Below, one piece after another: positions 53,594-62,671 of a DNA stretch of 64,000 bases. Numbering within the stretch: position 1 is the first letter of the stretch; every line of letters starts with the position of its first letter. The notes under the pieces are model-generated. The model made no database searches and was not told where the DNA came from. It worked only from the letters and a program-made list of their open reading frames with translations. The DNA comes from CAVOOW01 sp963697675. GTDB taxonomy: Bacteria; Actinomycetota; Actinomycetes; JACCUZ01. A program made the position numbers and the translations under genes. The DNA lies in contig CAVOOW010000001.1 of the NCBI GenBank assembly GCA_963697675.1, forward strand, positions 1 through 64,000, given 5' to 3'.

Positions 53594-54639
53594 GGCTGCT
53601 CGACGACCCGGCCGACCCGGACGAGGCGATGGCTGTCGCTGACCGCATCCTCGAAGCCATCTCTTTGCCGATGCTCATCGAAGGCAGGATGGTGACCGTA
53701 CAGGCCAGCCTCGGCATCGCCCTCGCGGACAGTGCGGCAAACGCCCGTGATCTCTTGCGAAATGCGGACCTGGCCATGTACGCCGCCAAGCGGGAGGGCG
53801 GCGCCCGCTGCCGCATCTTCGAGCCAGACATGCACTCCGGGGCGTTGGCGCGGCTTGAGCTCAAGGCCGACCTCGAGCGCGCCATCGAACGAGGCGAATT
53901 GGTGCTCCACTACCAGCCGATCGTGTGCCTGCGCACACTGCGGATCGTCAGCGTTGAGGCACTGGTCCGTTGGCAGCACCCGACCAGGGGTCTCGTCGCG
54001 CCGCTGGAGTTCATCTCCCTGGCCGAGGAGACCGGTCTCATCGACAGGCTCGGCGAGTTCGTGATCGAGTCGGCATGTCGTCAGGCACTCAGCTGGCGCC
54101 AGACGATCCTCGGCGGGGACGACCTCACCATCAGCGTCAACCTGTCCCCGCGCCAGCTCTCCGACCCCGCCCTCGTAAGCCGCGTACGGCAAGTCCTCGC
54201 CGACACCGGGCTGCCCCCGGCAGCTCTCGTGCTGGAACTCACCGAGAGCGCCCTTGCCGAGCCGTCCGTCGATGCAGTCGGCGTCTTGGAACAGCTCTCG
54301 CAGCTCGGCGTGCGGCTCGCGCTGGACGACTTCGGCACGGGATACTCCTCGCTCAGCCGGCTGGACCGCTGTCCGCTGGACATCGTCAAGGTGGACAAGT
54401 CCTTCGTGGATCGCATCGATCAAGGCACCGGCGACGCCGCACTGCTCGAGGCCATGCTTCAACTCGCCGGCGCGCTCCGCCTACAGGTCGTCGCTGAAGG
54501 CATCGAGACGCAGACCCAGCTGTCCAGACTGCAAAACCTGGGGTGCGCTCTGGGCCAGGGCTACCTGCTCGCCCGACCAGCCGAACCCGCCGCGATCGAG
54601 CGCCTGCTCATCGAACAGACGCTGGCCACCCCCGCCTGA
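53594..54639 (+). pseudogene. GGDEF-EAL protein lacking its N-terminal part
   Basis: Homology begins in the middle of a GGDEF domain (LLDDPADPDEAMAVADRILE, then VQASLGIALADSAANARDLL and NADLAMYAAKREGG); the GGDEF motif itself and all sensory regions are missing. A complete EAL phosphodiesterase domain follows, with VSVEALVRWQHPTRG, ISVNLSPRQLSDP, LVLELTESALAEP, LALDDFGTGYSSLSRLD, VKVDKSFVDRI, VVAEGIETQTQL and GQGYLLARP. All residues for c-di-GMP hydrolysis are present. An ATG at 53629 could give a shorter active EAL protein. The 5' end is fused head to head with a truncated histidine kinase. Confidence 0.78.
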
Positions 54640-54771
54640 ACCCTCCACGGCCAACGGGTGGTCGGCGTTGGTCGGGACCTGGCAATCTGATGGTCGTCAA
54701 GACGATGCCGTTTCCAGCTCGCCGACGGCCAGAAGGTCCGACCACCGTGAGCCGATCGAATGGAGTGACGG

Positions 54772-56078
54772 ATGACTGAGACGGAGTTCTGGGCGGACGT
54801 CGACCGCCACCTGGTGCGGTACGGCGGCTCCTTCGTGCCGGCCGTCATCGAACGCGCGAAGGGGTCCTTCGTCTACGACACGACGGGCCGGGCAATCCTG
54901 GACTTCACGTCCGGACAGATGAGTGCGGTCCTCGGCCACAGTCATCCCGACATCGTCGAGACGGTACAGAAGTCGGCGGCCACGCTGGCGCACCTGTTCA
55001 GCGGGATGCTGAGCCAGCCGGTCGTGGACCTCGCCCGAGCTCTCGCCCGGGTCACCCCCGGTCCGCTGGAGAAGTCCCTGCTGCTGACAACCGGGGCGGA
55101 GGCCAACGAGGCAGCTCTGAAGATGGCGAAGCTGTACACCGGCGCGCACGAGATCGTCAGCTTCAGCCAGTCGTGGCACGGGATGACCTCGGGTGCGGCC
55201 GCGGCGACGTACAGCGCCGGGCGGCGCGGATACGGACCAGCGGCCCCCGGGAACTTCGCCCTGCCGGCACCGAACGCCTATCGGACCCGGTTCACCAGCA
55301 GCGACGGCGAGCATGACTGGCTGGGCGAGCTCGACTACGCGTTCGACCTCGATCGACCGGCAGTCAACCGGCGCGTTGGCCGCCTGCCTGGTCGAGCCGA
55401 TCCTGAGCTCCGGCGGCCTGATCGACCTGCCCGTCGGCTACCTGCGGGCGCTGAAGGACAAGTGCGACGAACGCGGCATGCTGCTGATCCTCGACGAGGC
55501 GCAGACCGGCCTGGGCCGGACCGGGGCGATGTTCGCGTTCGAACGCGACGGTGTCGTGCCGGACATCCTCACCCTGTCGAAGACGCTCGGCGCCGGGTTG
55601 CCGCTCGCGGCAGTGGTGACCACGCGCCGAGATCGAGGCGCGCTGCCACGAGCGCGGCTACCTGTTCTTCACGACCCACGTCTCCGACCCGCTGCCCGCG
55701 GCGGTCGGCTGCACAGTGCTGAGAGTCATCGACCGGGACGGGCTGGTTGCCGCAGCCGCCAGCCGTGGGGAGCGGCTGCGAGCCGGACTGGTCGAGCTGC
55801 AGACGCGCCACGAGTGCATCGGCGACGTCCGGGGCCGCGGCCTGATGCAAGGCATCGAGCTGGTCACCGACCGGCTGACCAAGGCGCCGGCCGAGGACCT
55901 CGGTCGGCGTGTCACCACCGAGTGCCTCGCGCTGGGGTTGCACATGAACATCGTCCAGCTGCCCGGCATGGGCGGCGTGTTCCGGATGGCCCCGCCGCTG
56001 ACCGTGTCGGACGACGAGATCGACCTCGGCCTGGAGATCCTCGACAAGGCACTGTCCGCCAGCACCGCGACCGGCTGA
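54772..56078 (+). pseudogene. Class III aminotransferase, two frameshifts
   Basis: GGAG lies six bases before the ATG. Frame one gives WADVDRHLVRYGGSFVPAVI, DFTSGQMSAVLGHSHPDIVE, LLLTTGAEANEAALKMAKLY and SFSQSWHGMTSGAAAATYSA. An extra G at 55351 moves to a frame with AACLVEPILSSGGLIDLPVG, LLILDEAQTGLGRTGAMFAF and TLSKTLGAGLPLAAVVTT, whose Lys binds PLP. An extra C at 55625 moves to a third frame with ERGYLFFTTHVSDPLPAAVG and GRGLMQGIELVTDRLTKAP. Restored, it is about 435 residues, like 2,2-dialkylglycine decarboxylase or omega-transaminases. All catalytic residues survive. Confidence 0.82.
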
Positions 56079-56114
56079 GGACGGTGCCCATCAGGTGCCT
56101 CGCCGAGCGCTAGC

Positions 56115-56913
56115 GTGGCCGCGGTGGAGTACGTAGCGCGCGACGTGCCGGTGCATTACGTCGAGCACGGTGAGGGCTCACCTGTTCTCGCTCTGCACGG
56201 CGCCGGGGTCGACCACCGCGAGGTGATGGCCTGCCTGGACCCGGTGTTCGATGCGCTCACCGGATACCGGCGGATCTACCTGGACCTCCCGGGCATGGGG
56301 CGGACCCCCGCTCCCGAGACGATCCGAAGTGCGGACGACGTCCTCGATGTCCTGTTGGCGTTCGTCGACGGAGTCGTCGGCGACCAGCCGCTGCTGGTGG
56401 CCGGACACTCGGCCGGCGGGTACTACGCGCAGGCGATCGCCGGCCAAAGACCGGAGCAGGCAGTCGGGCTGGCGCTGCTGTGCCCGCTGCTGGCAGGCAT
56501 CCACGACGTGCCCGCACACGAGGTCATCGTCAGTTCGGGCGAGCTCGGCGATGACGAGTTCCGCGACTACTTCACCGTTCAGACGGCCGAGACGCTGGAT
56601 CGGTACGAGAGGTACGTCCAGCCCGCTGGCCAGCTGGCCGACCAGTCCGCTCTTGCACGGATCGGTGAGCAGTGGGAACTCATCAGTCCGACCACAGGAA
56701 AAGGCTCCGTACCGATGCCCCACGCTGGTCGTGACTGGTCGTCAGGACTCCGCGCTCGGCTACTCCCGGGCCTGGGACCTGCTCGAGCACTATCCACGCG
56801 CCACCTTCGCCGTCCTCGACCGGGCCGGTCATGCGCTCCCACACGAGCAGCCCGAACTACTCCGGGCGCTCGTCACCGAATGGCTCGACCGGGTCCGAGA
56901 GAGCCTCAACTGA
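56115..56913 (+). pseudogene. Alpha/beta hydrolase, frameshifted
   Basis: The first frame gives VPVHYVEHGEGSPVLALHGA (HG motif), YLDLPGMGRTPAPETIRSAD, the elbow LLVAGHSAGGYYAQAIAGQR and a helical cap. Near 56712 one extra base shifts to a frame with PYRCPTLVVTGRQDSALGYS (acid Asp), then FAVLDRAGHALPHEQPELLR (His). Corrected, the protein is about 265 residues and catalytically complete. It follows the aminotransferase by 36 bases and may be in its operon. The 3' end overlaps the convergent VOC gene by 57 bases. Confidence 0.78.
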
Positions 56914-57324
56914 GGATGCTGGTCCCGCGTCGGCCGGACCGGAGGCACCGTCGGGCCAGGAGGCGATGCACACGCGGTTGCCGGCGCGATCCGCGAGGAT
57001 CGAACCCGCAGGGGCATCGGAATCGTCCACGATCCGGCCACCTGCGGCGAGCGCGGCGGCAAGGCGCTCCTCGGCCTGCTCGCGAGCAACGGACACGTCG
57101 ACATGCATCGCGTGTCGCAGGGACTTTGCGGGGTCAAGCTCCTGCATCCAGACCAGTCGCCGCATGTCGCGGGTCTGCCGCACGGTGAGCAGGTCGTCGG
57201 CGATCGTCATCAGCACCCCCGCGCCGACAAGCCCTGGGACGCCCGCCACCGCCTCGGCAAGCCGGGCCGCCTCGACCAATGACGGGACGGGGAACACCGC
57301 CATAGCCCCGCCGTGCAACACCAC
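56857..57324 (-). CDS. VOC/pterin dehydratase-like protein
   Basis: A 155-residue protein with GTG start. Its first 80 residues (FPVPSLVEAARLAEAVAGVP, VLMTIADDLLTVRQTRDMRR) resemble the pterin-4a-carbinolamine dehydratase-like segment. The next 60 form one glyoxalase module (AMHVDVSVAREQAEERLAAA, DDSDAPAGSILADRAGNRVC). Such dehydratase-VOC combinations occur in actinobacteria; the function is unclear. The start codon lies 14 bases from a GGGAGG, which is too far to be decisive. It overlaps the hydrolase gene's end in convergent orientation. Confidence 0.65.
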   Translation of the reverse strand: MVLHGGAMAVFPVPSLVEAARLAEAVAGVPGLVGAGVLMTIADDLLTVRQTRDMRRLVWMQELDPAKSLRHAMHVDVSVAREQAEERLAAALAAGGRIVDDSDAPAGSILADRAGNRVCIASWPDGASGPADAGPASSVEALSDPVEPFGDERPE

Positions 57325-57343
57325 CCAGTCCGCGACATCCTCC

Positions 57344-58361
57344 CTATGGATCCAGTCGGTTGGCCACTCGGAGCACGTACAACGCGTCGACAGTGGTCCA
57401 CTCGTTCAGGCGGCGGATGCTGGTGCCGCCCCAGTCCACGTAGTCGTTGCCGAGGGCAATCGCGTCGGAGGTCTTGTAGTAGCGGCTCTCCGCCGGCCAG
57501 CCGCCGTCCGGGAGACGTTTGCTTTCGAGCAGGTCCAGGGCGTCGGCGGCGCGGTCGTCGGCCAGGGCGCCGAGCTCGGCCAGGCCGCGCAGGCCGCCGA
57601 GGACGTCGTAGTGCCAGTAGAGCGGGTAGTGCAGGCGGATGAACTCTTTGTGGATCAGCTCGCCGTTCGTCCGCCTGAAGAGGAGGCGGCGACTGAGCAG
57701 GACCTCGCTGGCTCGGCGGGCGGCCTGGTGAGCCTCGGTGCTCGCACGTGGTGTTGGCGTACGCCGCGAGGCCGCGCATGGGGAGCAGAGTCTCGGCAAA
57801 GGCGGAGGTGTCGGCGGCGGCGTTCTTGTCGCAGTTCCAACCGCCGTCCGGCCACTGCCAGTGGAGTAACCGCTCGACGAGCCTCGGGGTCCGGTCGTTC
57901 ACCAGGCCAAGGGCGCAGATGCTGCGGAGGGCGTTGCCCTGCTGCGAGGCGCACCGCCGGTAGCGCCCTTGCATTACCGGAACGCCGCGACCGTTGTACG
58001 CGCTGGCTTTGGATGTGGCCTCGTACTCCTGGTAGAAGTCGTCGGCAAGCCAGGCCTCCTGCACCTGCTCGGCCATCGGGCGCAGCGCTTCGTCACCCGG
58101 CGGGTATCCAAGGTCGGCCAGGGCGGCGAGCACCCAGTGGCTGCCTTGCCATTTGGCATAGACACCCTTGCTCAGGAGCGATCGCCCGTCAGGTCCACGA
58201 ACTTTCAGCAAGGCCTGCACCCGCGGCGACCGGCGAACCTGCTCACGTAGCCGCCGCATGGCCGCGGAGTCAGCGGGCTCCCGCAACACCTCGGCACGCA
58301 GCCTCCACCGCACCGAGGGCTCGTCCGATTTCAACAGCCGGTCGACGATCTGACGTGCCAT
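57344..58361 (-). pseudogene. Alpha/alpha-toroid (prenyltransferase/squalene cyclase-like) protein, frameshifted
   Basis: The first frame gives VDRLLKSDEPSVRWRLRAEV, YAKWQGSHWVLAALADLGYP, LVERLLHWQWPDGGWNCDKN and SAFAETLLPMRGLAAYANTT. One extra T near 57752 shifts to a frame with ASTEAHQAARRASEVLLSRR, LHYPLYWHYDVLGGLRGLAE, LESKRLPDGGWPAESRYYKT and WTTVDALYVLRVANRLDP. The repeated PDGGW motifs are those of helical toroids in terpene cyclases and prenyltransferases. The DxDD cyclase motif is absent, so catalysis as a cyclase is doubtful. The corrected length is about 338 residues. Confidence 0.72.
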
Positions 58362-58389
58362 TCGCACACCGTACGGACGCGCTCGGACG

Positions 58390-58869
58390 TCAGGCGCCGA
58401 CTGCGGAGCGCACTCGGTCCAGCATGTCCTTCTCGCCCTCGCTCACCCGCGTGGCACGGAAGCCCATGAAGCCGCCCTCCTTCGCGGCGTCGGCGGCCGC
58501 CTGCGCGGTCGTGACCAACCACTGGCTGAAGGCGGCATCCTCTTCGGGGGTCGCTTTCGACGACACGATCCCCTTGGCCGCGCGCAACTCGTCCAGAACC
58601 TGCGCCCCAGCTTCGGTGCCCTTGGTCAGCTTGAAGTCACCAAGCGGGTTCTGCTTCTGCTGTGTCATGGACTGGATGTCGAGAGCGATCTCGGCGATCA
58701 ACTGCTCGCGGCTCGGGGGATTTGTCGCCGACTTGATGGTCGCAACCGACTCCTTGGCTACCTCGATCGGACCGCCGGGGTCGGCCAGGGTGATCGCCAT
58801 CCCGGCCACGAACGGCGCCCTCCGTACCTGGATCCATTCTTCCGCAGTGAAATCACTCTTGGCTGTCAT
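58390..58869 (-). CDS. Hypothetical protein
   Basis: A 159-residue soluble, mostly helical protein starting at ATG 58869 with GAGG ahead. Segments include FTAEEWIQVRRAPFVAGMAI, IEVAKESVATIKSATNPPSR, LIAEIALDIQSMTQQKQNPL and EDAAFSQWLVTTAQAAADAA, then EGGFMGFRATRVSEGEKDML. The pattern is well conserved in feel and free of frameshifts, but I do not recognise the family. It lies 29 bases upstream of the toroid gene on the same strand, likely in one operon. Confidence 0.65.
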   Translation of the reverse strand: MTAKSDFTAEEWIQVRRAPFVAGMAITLADPGGPIEVAKESVATIKSATNPPSREQLIAEIALDIQSMTQQKQNPLGDFKLTKGTEAGAQVLDELRAAKGIVSSKATPEEDAAFSQWLVTTAQAAADAAKEGGFMGFRATRVSEGEKDMLDRVRSAVGA

Positions 58870-59071
58870 GTCGCGTCCTCCCTCGCCCGATGAACTCCGC
58901 CACGCTATCGACGCACCACCAGCGCCGCACCACCAGGGGAGTCCTCCCGCCCGGCGATCCGGGTCCCATTGGTCGGCGCGTTGCCTTAGGTTCACTCCGT
59001 CGGATGTCGATGGGCCAGGAGACCGGCCCCCTGGCTGGTCGCTCGACGCCATCTCCCGGTGGGAGTCCCCC

Positions 59072-61376
59072 TTGCCGCCACGTGACGGCATAGGCACATC
59101 GTGGGCCGCGGACTTCCCGGCACGAAGTGCTCGCCTCGTCCGGGGTGCCTTCGCCCTCATGGGCCTCCTGCTGGCCGCCCACCTCGCCGAGCTTGTCCCT
59201 GCCGTGCACGGCGCGGTGGCCGACACGTGGTACCTCGAGATCCTCGAGGACGCGATCTAAGTCCTGGCGGGACTCGCGGTGGGAGCCCGTGCCGCGCTCA
59301 TCCGAAAGGACCGGTGGGCATGGGCGCTGCTCAGCATCGGTCTGCTGAGTTACGCCGCGGGCAACATCCTCGCCATCGGCGTCGTGACGTTCCCCTCCGC
59401 GGCAGACGCGCTATGGCTCCCGCTCTACCCGCTCGGCTATGCCAGCATCGTCCTGCTGTTGCGCCAGAAGGTCCAGCGCTGGCACGCCTCCATGTGGCTC
59501 GACGGCCTCGTCGCCGCCCTGGGGGTCAGTGCGGTCGCCGTCGCCCTGGTGCTGGCTCCCTTCCTTCGAGCCACCGACGGCGCCTTCCTCCCGGTCGCGG
59601 TCAACCTGAGCTATCCCATCGCCGACCTCCTGATGCTCGCGCTGGTCGTCGCCGCATTCGCCACGTTGGGATGGCATCCGCCGGCGAAGTGGTGGCTCCT
59701 CGCCTTCGGCTGGGGGGCGTTCGTTGTCGCGGACACCGTGCTGCTGGTGCAGGTCGCGCATGACTCCTTCGTCGTGGGGTCATGGGTCGACAACGTGTGG
59801 CTCATCGGGTTGTGCCGATGGCCATGGCTGCCTGGATGCGTCCGTCCAGGGAGACCAAGCCCTCCGCCCCCGCCCGCTGGTTGCTGCTGGCCGCGCCGGC
59901 AACGTTCACGATGATCGGCGTCGGGCTGCTCGTCAAAGGCAGCTTGCAGGGCGGCAAGTCCCCGACCTTGGTTGTTGTCCTGTGCGCCGCCACGATCGTC
60001 GCCGCCCTGCTGCGCATGTCGCTCACCTTCCGCGAGGTCCAGGCACTAGGGGACGCGCGTCGTCAGGCCCGCACGGACGACCTCACGGAGTTGGGCAACC
60101 GGCGCTTCTTCCTCGAGCAGCTCGACCTGGTGATCAACGAAACCGGCAGTGGCCGGTGCGCCGCGGTGCTGCTGATCGACCTGGACAGCTTCAAAGACGT
60201 CAACGACAGCTACGGACACGGAGACAGCTGCTGCGCATGATCGGCGCGGTTGCGAGCGCGACCGCGACCCGCATGGGCGGCGACGAGTTCGGCATCGTGC
60301 TGCACGACGCCGATGCGGCCAGAGCCGCCGATGTGGCCAGGACGATGCGTGACCAGCTGCGCGAGCCGTTCGTCCTGGTGGGCATGCCGTTGCACGTCGA
60401 GGCGAGCATCGGCATCTCATTGTTCCCCGAGCACGGCGAGACACCTTCGATGTTGCTGCAGCACGCAGAGGTCGCGATGTACGAGGCCAAGCGCGGACAG
60501 CTGGGGTACACGATCTTCGACCCTGCTCGCGACGGTGGCTCTCGGCATCGCCTCGAGATGCTTGAAGAGCTGCGCGTCGCGCTCCGTTCCGACCAGCTGG
60601 TCATGCACTACCAACCGAAGCTGGACCTCGGGTCGGGCGCCATATCGGGCGTCGAGGCGCTGGTGCGCTGGGAACACCCCACCCGTGGTCTGCTCTTTCC
60701 CGACAGTTTCCTGCCGATCGCCGAGCGGGCGGGGCTCATGGGACTGCTGGCCCGCCAGGAGCTCGAGCAGTCGTTGCGCGACCTCGCGTCCTGGCGCGCC
60801 CACAACCACCAGCTGTCGGTGGCCGTGAACCTTTCGGTCTCCAACCTGCAGGACGTCGAGCTGCCGCAACAGGTGGAGCTCCTGCTGGCCATCCACGGCA
60901 TCCCTGCCAAGGCGCTGGTGCTGGAGATCACCGAGAACATCCTGATGGCCGACGCTGAGCGGTCCGGTCAGGTACTCGACCGCTTGCGGGCCATCGGGGT
61001 GCTGCTCTCGGTCGACGACTACGGCACCGGCTATTCATCGCTGGCCTACCTTCAGGCTCTGCCGGTCGATGAGCTCAAGCTCGACCGGAGCTTCGTCACG
61101 CACATGAGCTCCGATCCCCGCGCTGCGACGATCGTCCGAAGCACCATTGGGCTGAGTCACCAACTGGGCATGCTGATGGTCGCTGAGGGCGTCGAGGACG
61201 CGGCCGCCCTGCAGATGCTGCGGGAGGCGGGCTGCGACGTCGCACAGGGCTACCACGTGGCACGGCCGATGCCCGCGGAACAGCTGACGCAGTGGCTCGC
61301 CGATCCGACCAGCCCATGCTCCGAACCGTTCGAAGCACCCGACACCGAGGCGACGGAGCCGGTCGTCGCGCTGTAG
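59072..61376 (+). pseudogene. Membrane GGDEF-EAL protein with stop codon and frameshifts
   Basis: Read with corrections it is about 770 residues. About eight membrane helices come first (FALMGLLLAAHLAELVPAVH, LSIGLLSYAAGNILAIGVVT, LMLALVVAAFATLGW, ATFTMIGVGLLVKGSL), then GGDEF (RTDDLTELGNRRFFLEQLDL, DSFKDVNDSYGHG, TRMGGDEFGIVLHD) and a complete EAL domain (GVEALVRWEHPTRG, VAVNLSVSNLQD, LEITENILM, VDDYGTGYSSLAYLQ, AEGVEDAA, AQGYHVARP). A TAA at 59258 lies where Tyr is expected, and one-base losses occur near 59812 and 60228. The start at TTG 59072 is tentative. It would make and/or break c-di-GMP. Confidence 0.78.
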
Positions 61377-61483
61377 CGATCCGGAGACGACATCGGCCGC
61401 CATTCCGCCTGGAACAATGTGTGGCGAGGGACCGCGGTCAGCGCGCAGCTCGACCACCGTTCGACGCAGGGAGTGGCAACGCG

Positions 61484-61879
61484 ATGAGTGACTGGACTTC
61501 CGACGAGCTCGACAAGATCGATGCAGCTGACGAAATCGACATCGCTGCGCTGCAACCCGACGGCTCGCTGCGTCCGTACAGGATCATCTGGATCGTGCGG
61601 GTGGGCGATGACTTGTACGTGCGCTCCGTCCTGGGACGCGACGGCGCCTGGTTTCGCGGGGTGCTGCGACGCCCCGAAGGCCGCATCCGCGTCGGAGGGG
61701 TCGAATACGACGTCGCCTTCGAAGAGCCCGCCAACGCGGACCATGATGCGATCGACGTGGCGTACCGCGGCAAGTACGCCCGCTATGACCGTGTGGACGT
61801 CGACGCGATCGTCGACCCCAAGGCGCGAGTGGCCACGCTGCGACTGCTCCCCCGCCGGGACAACGTCCGGACAGGCTGA
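61484..61879 (+). CDS. DUF2255 family protein
   Basis: A 131-residue protein fitting the DUF2255 pattern: WTSDELDKIDAADEIDIAAL at the start, then LRPYRIIWIVRVGDDLYVRS, DGAWFRGVLRRPEGRIRVGG, DVAFEEPANADHDAIDVAYR and GKYARYDRVDVDAIVDPKAR. The beta-rich core resembles pyridoxamine-phosphate-oxidase-like/nitroreductase-like F420 split barrels, which is a structural inference. A GGGAG site lies ahead of the ATG. A strong terminator follows at once, so transcription ends here. Confidence 0.85.
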   Translation: MSDWTSDELDKIDAADEIDIAALQPDGSLRPYRIIWIVRVGDDLYVRSVLGRDGAWFRGVLRRPEGRIRVGGVEYDVAFEEPANADHDAIDVAYRGKYARYDRVDVDAIVDPKARVATLRLLPRRDNVRTG

Positions 61880-61880
61880 C

Positions 61881-61906
61881 GGGTCCCACGGCTGAACGTG
61901 GGACCC
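61881..61906 (+). terminator. Strong hairpin terminator
   Basis: GGGTCCCACG-GCTGAA-CGTGGGACCC is a perfect ten-base stem with a six-base loop, starting one base after the DUF2255 stop. It lacks a T tract. Position and strength make an intrinsic terminator very likely. Confidence 0.8.
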
Positions 61907-62172
61907 ATCAGTCGTGAACGAGATGTTCGACGAGGTTGCCGGCTACCACCAGATCTCGGTCGCCTGGGTCAGCTCGGGGGACTCCGTTGGCGGTGGCCGC
62001 CTGTGACGGTGCCGCCAGCCCGAGCGGCAACGCCCCCGCCGCGACGACTGAGTACATCTAAGGCCCCCTGTGGGTCGCACTGGGCAAACTCCCGATGTGC
62101 TGCCCCGGTCCTTAGAGCGACGGTAGAGCCAGGCCTCGACAGATGAGGTCGTTGCCCACCAAGGAGCTCGCA

Positions 62173-62370
62173 ATGAACAGGCCCGCCGCCTACCAGCCCT
62201 CCCTGACCACCGCTTTCGCCCACCAGCACGTCATCGACATGCTGCGTGCTGCAGCCGAGTCCCACGCCGCGAACCAGCTGCCCCGCAACAACCCGCACCG
62301 GACGCCCCGGCGCCGACCGACGTGGTGGCAGCGGACGACGCTGCGCTCGGCCCCATCCGTCAGCGGCTGA
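62173..62370 (+). CDS. Small basic hypothetical protein
   Basis: A 65-residue protein starting at ATG 62173 with AAGGAG six bases ahead (start at 62143 would lack one). It has an N-terminal helical part (PSLTTAFAHQHVIDMLRAAA) and an Arg/Pro-rich C-terminus (TPRRRPTWWQRTTL). No family is recognised. It is followed by another very small basic gene. The preceding 266 bases after the terminator hold no gene and should include its promoter. Confidence 0.5.
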   Translation: MNRPAAYQPSLTTAFAHQHVIDMLRAAAESHAANQLPRNNPHRTPRRRPTWWQRTTLRSAPSVSG

Positions 62371-62387
62371 CCAGAGGGTGAACCGCC

Positions 62388-62474
62388 ATGAAGACCATCC
62401 GCGTTCGGCGCCCACGGTCCAGCGGGCAACAGCTCGACCTTCGAACCCCCGCCGGCAAGCGCCTTCCGTTCTAG
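62388..62474 (+). CDS. Possible 28-residue basic micropeptide
   Basis: ATG at 62388 has GAGGGTGA six bases ahead and opens 28 codons (MKTIRVRRPRSS, ending PAGKRLPF). Ten of the residues are Arg, Lys or His-like basic. It starts 17 bases after the previous small gene, which suggests a two-gene unit of tiny basic proteins. Too short to prove from sequence alone. Confidence 0.35.
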   Translation: MKTIRVRRPRSSGQQLDLRTPAGKRLPF

Positions 62475-62671
62475 CCACCGGGTGAGCTGTCGACCGACGG
62501 GCCCTCGGCTCGAATGCCGAATTCGTCGAAAGACTCGACAGGGAGAGACGATCACGTTTTTCCTCGGTATCCGCCGATGCCATGCTGAGCCCGGGTCGAC
62601 GTGTCCCCGCGTGATTTTCGGGCTACGGAGTGGCAGTCCGCTGCCTGGGGTGAGGTGCCGTCTTGGCGATC

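Noticed and set aside
53591..54462. Extension of the histidine kinase frame to 54462
   Set aside because: This part is antisense to a clear EAL domain on the + strand; the kinase homology ends near 53590.
56831..59071. Long + strand open frame ending at 59260
   Set aside because: Up to about 59070 it is the shadow of the VOC, toroid and hypothetical genes; only its last 63 codons belong to a real gene.
62430..62470. TTCGAACCC resembling a tRNA T-arm
   Set aside because: No acceptor stem, D-arm or anticodon arm can be built around it; it lies in a small basic open frame.
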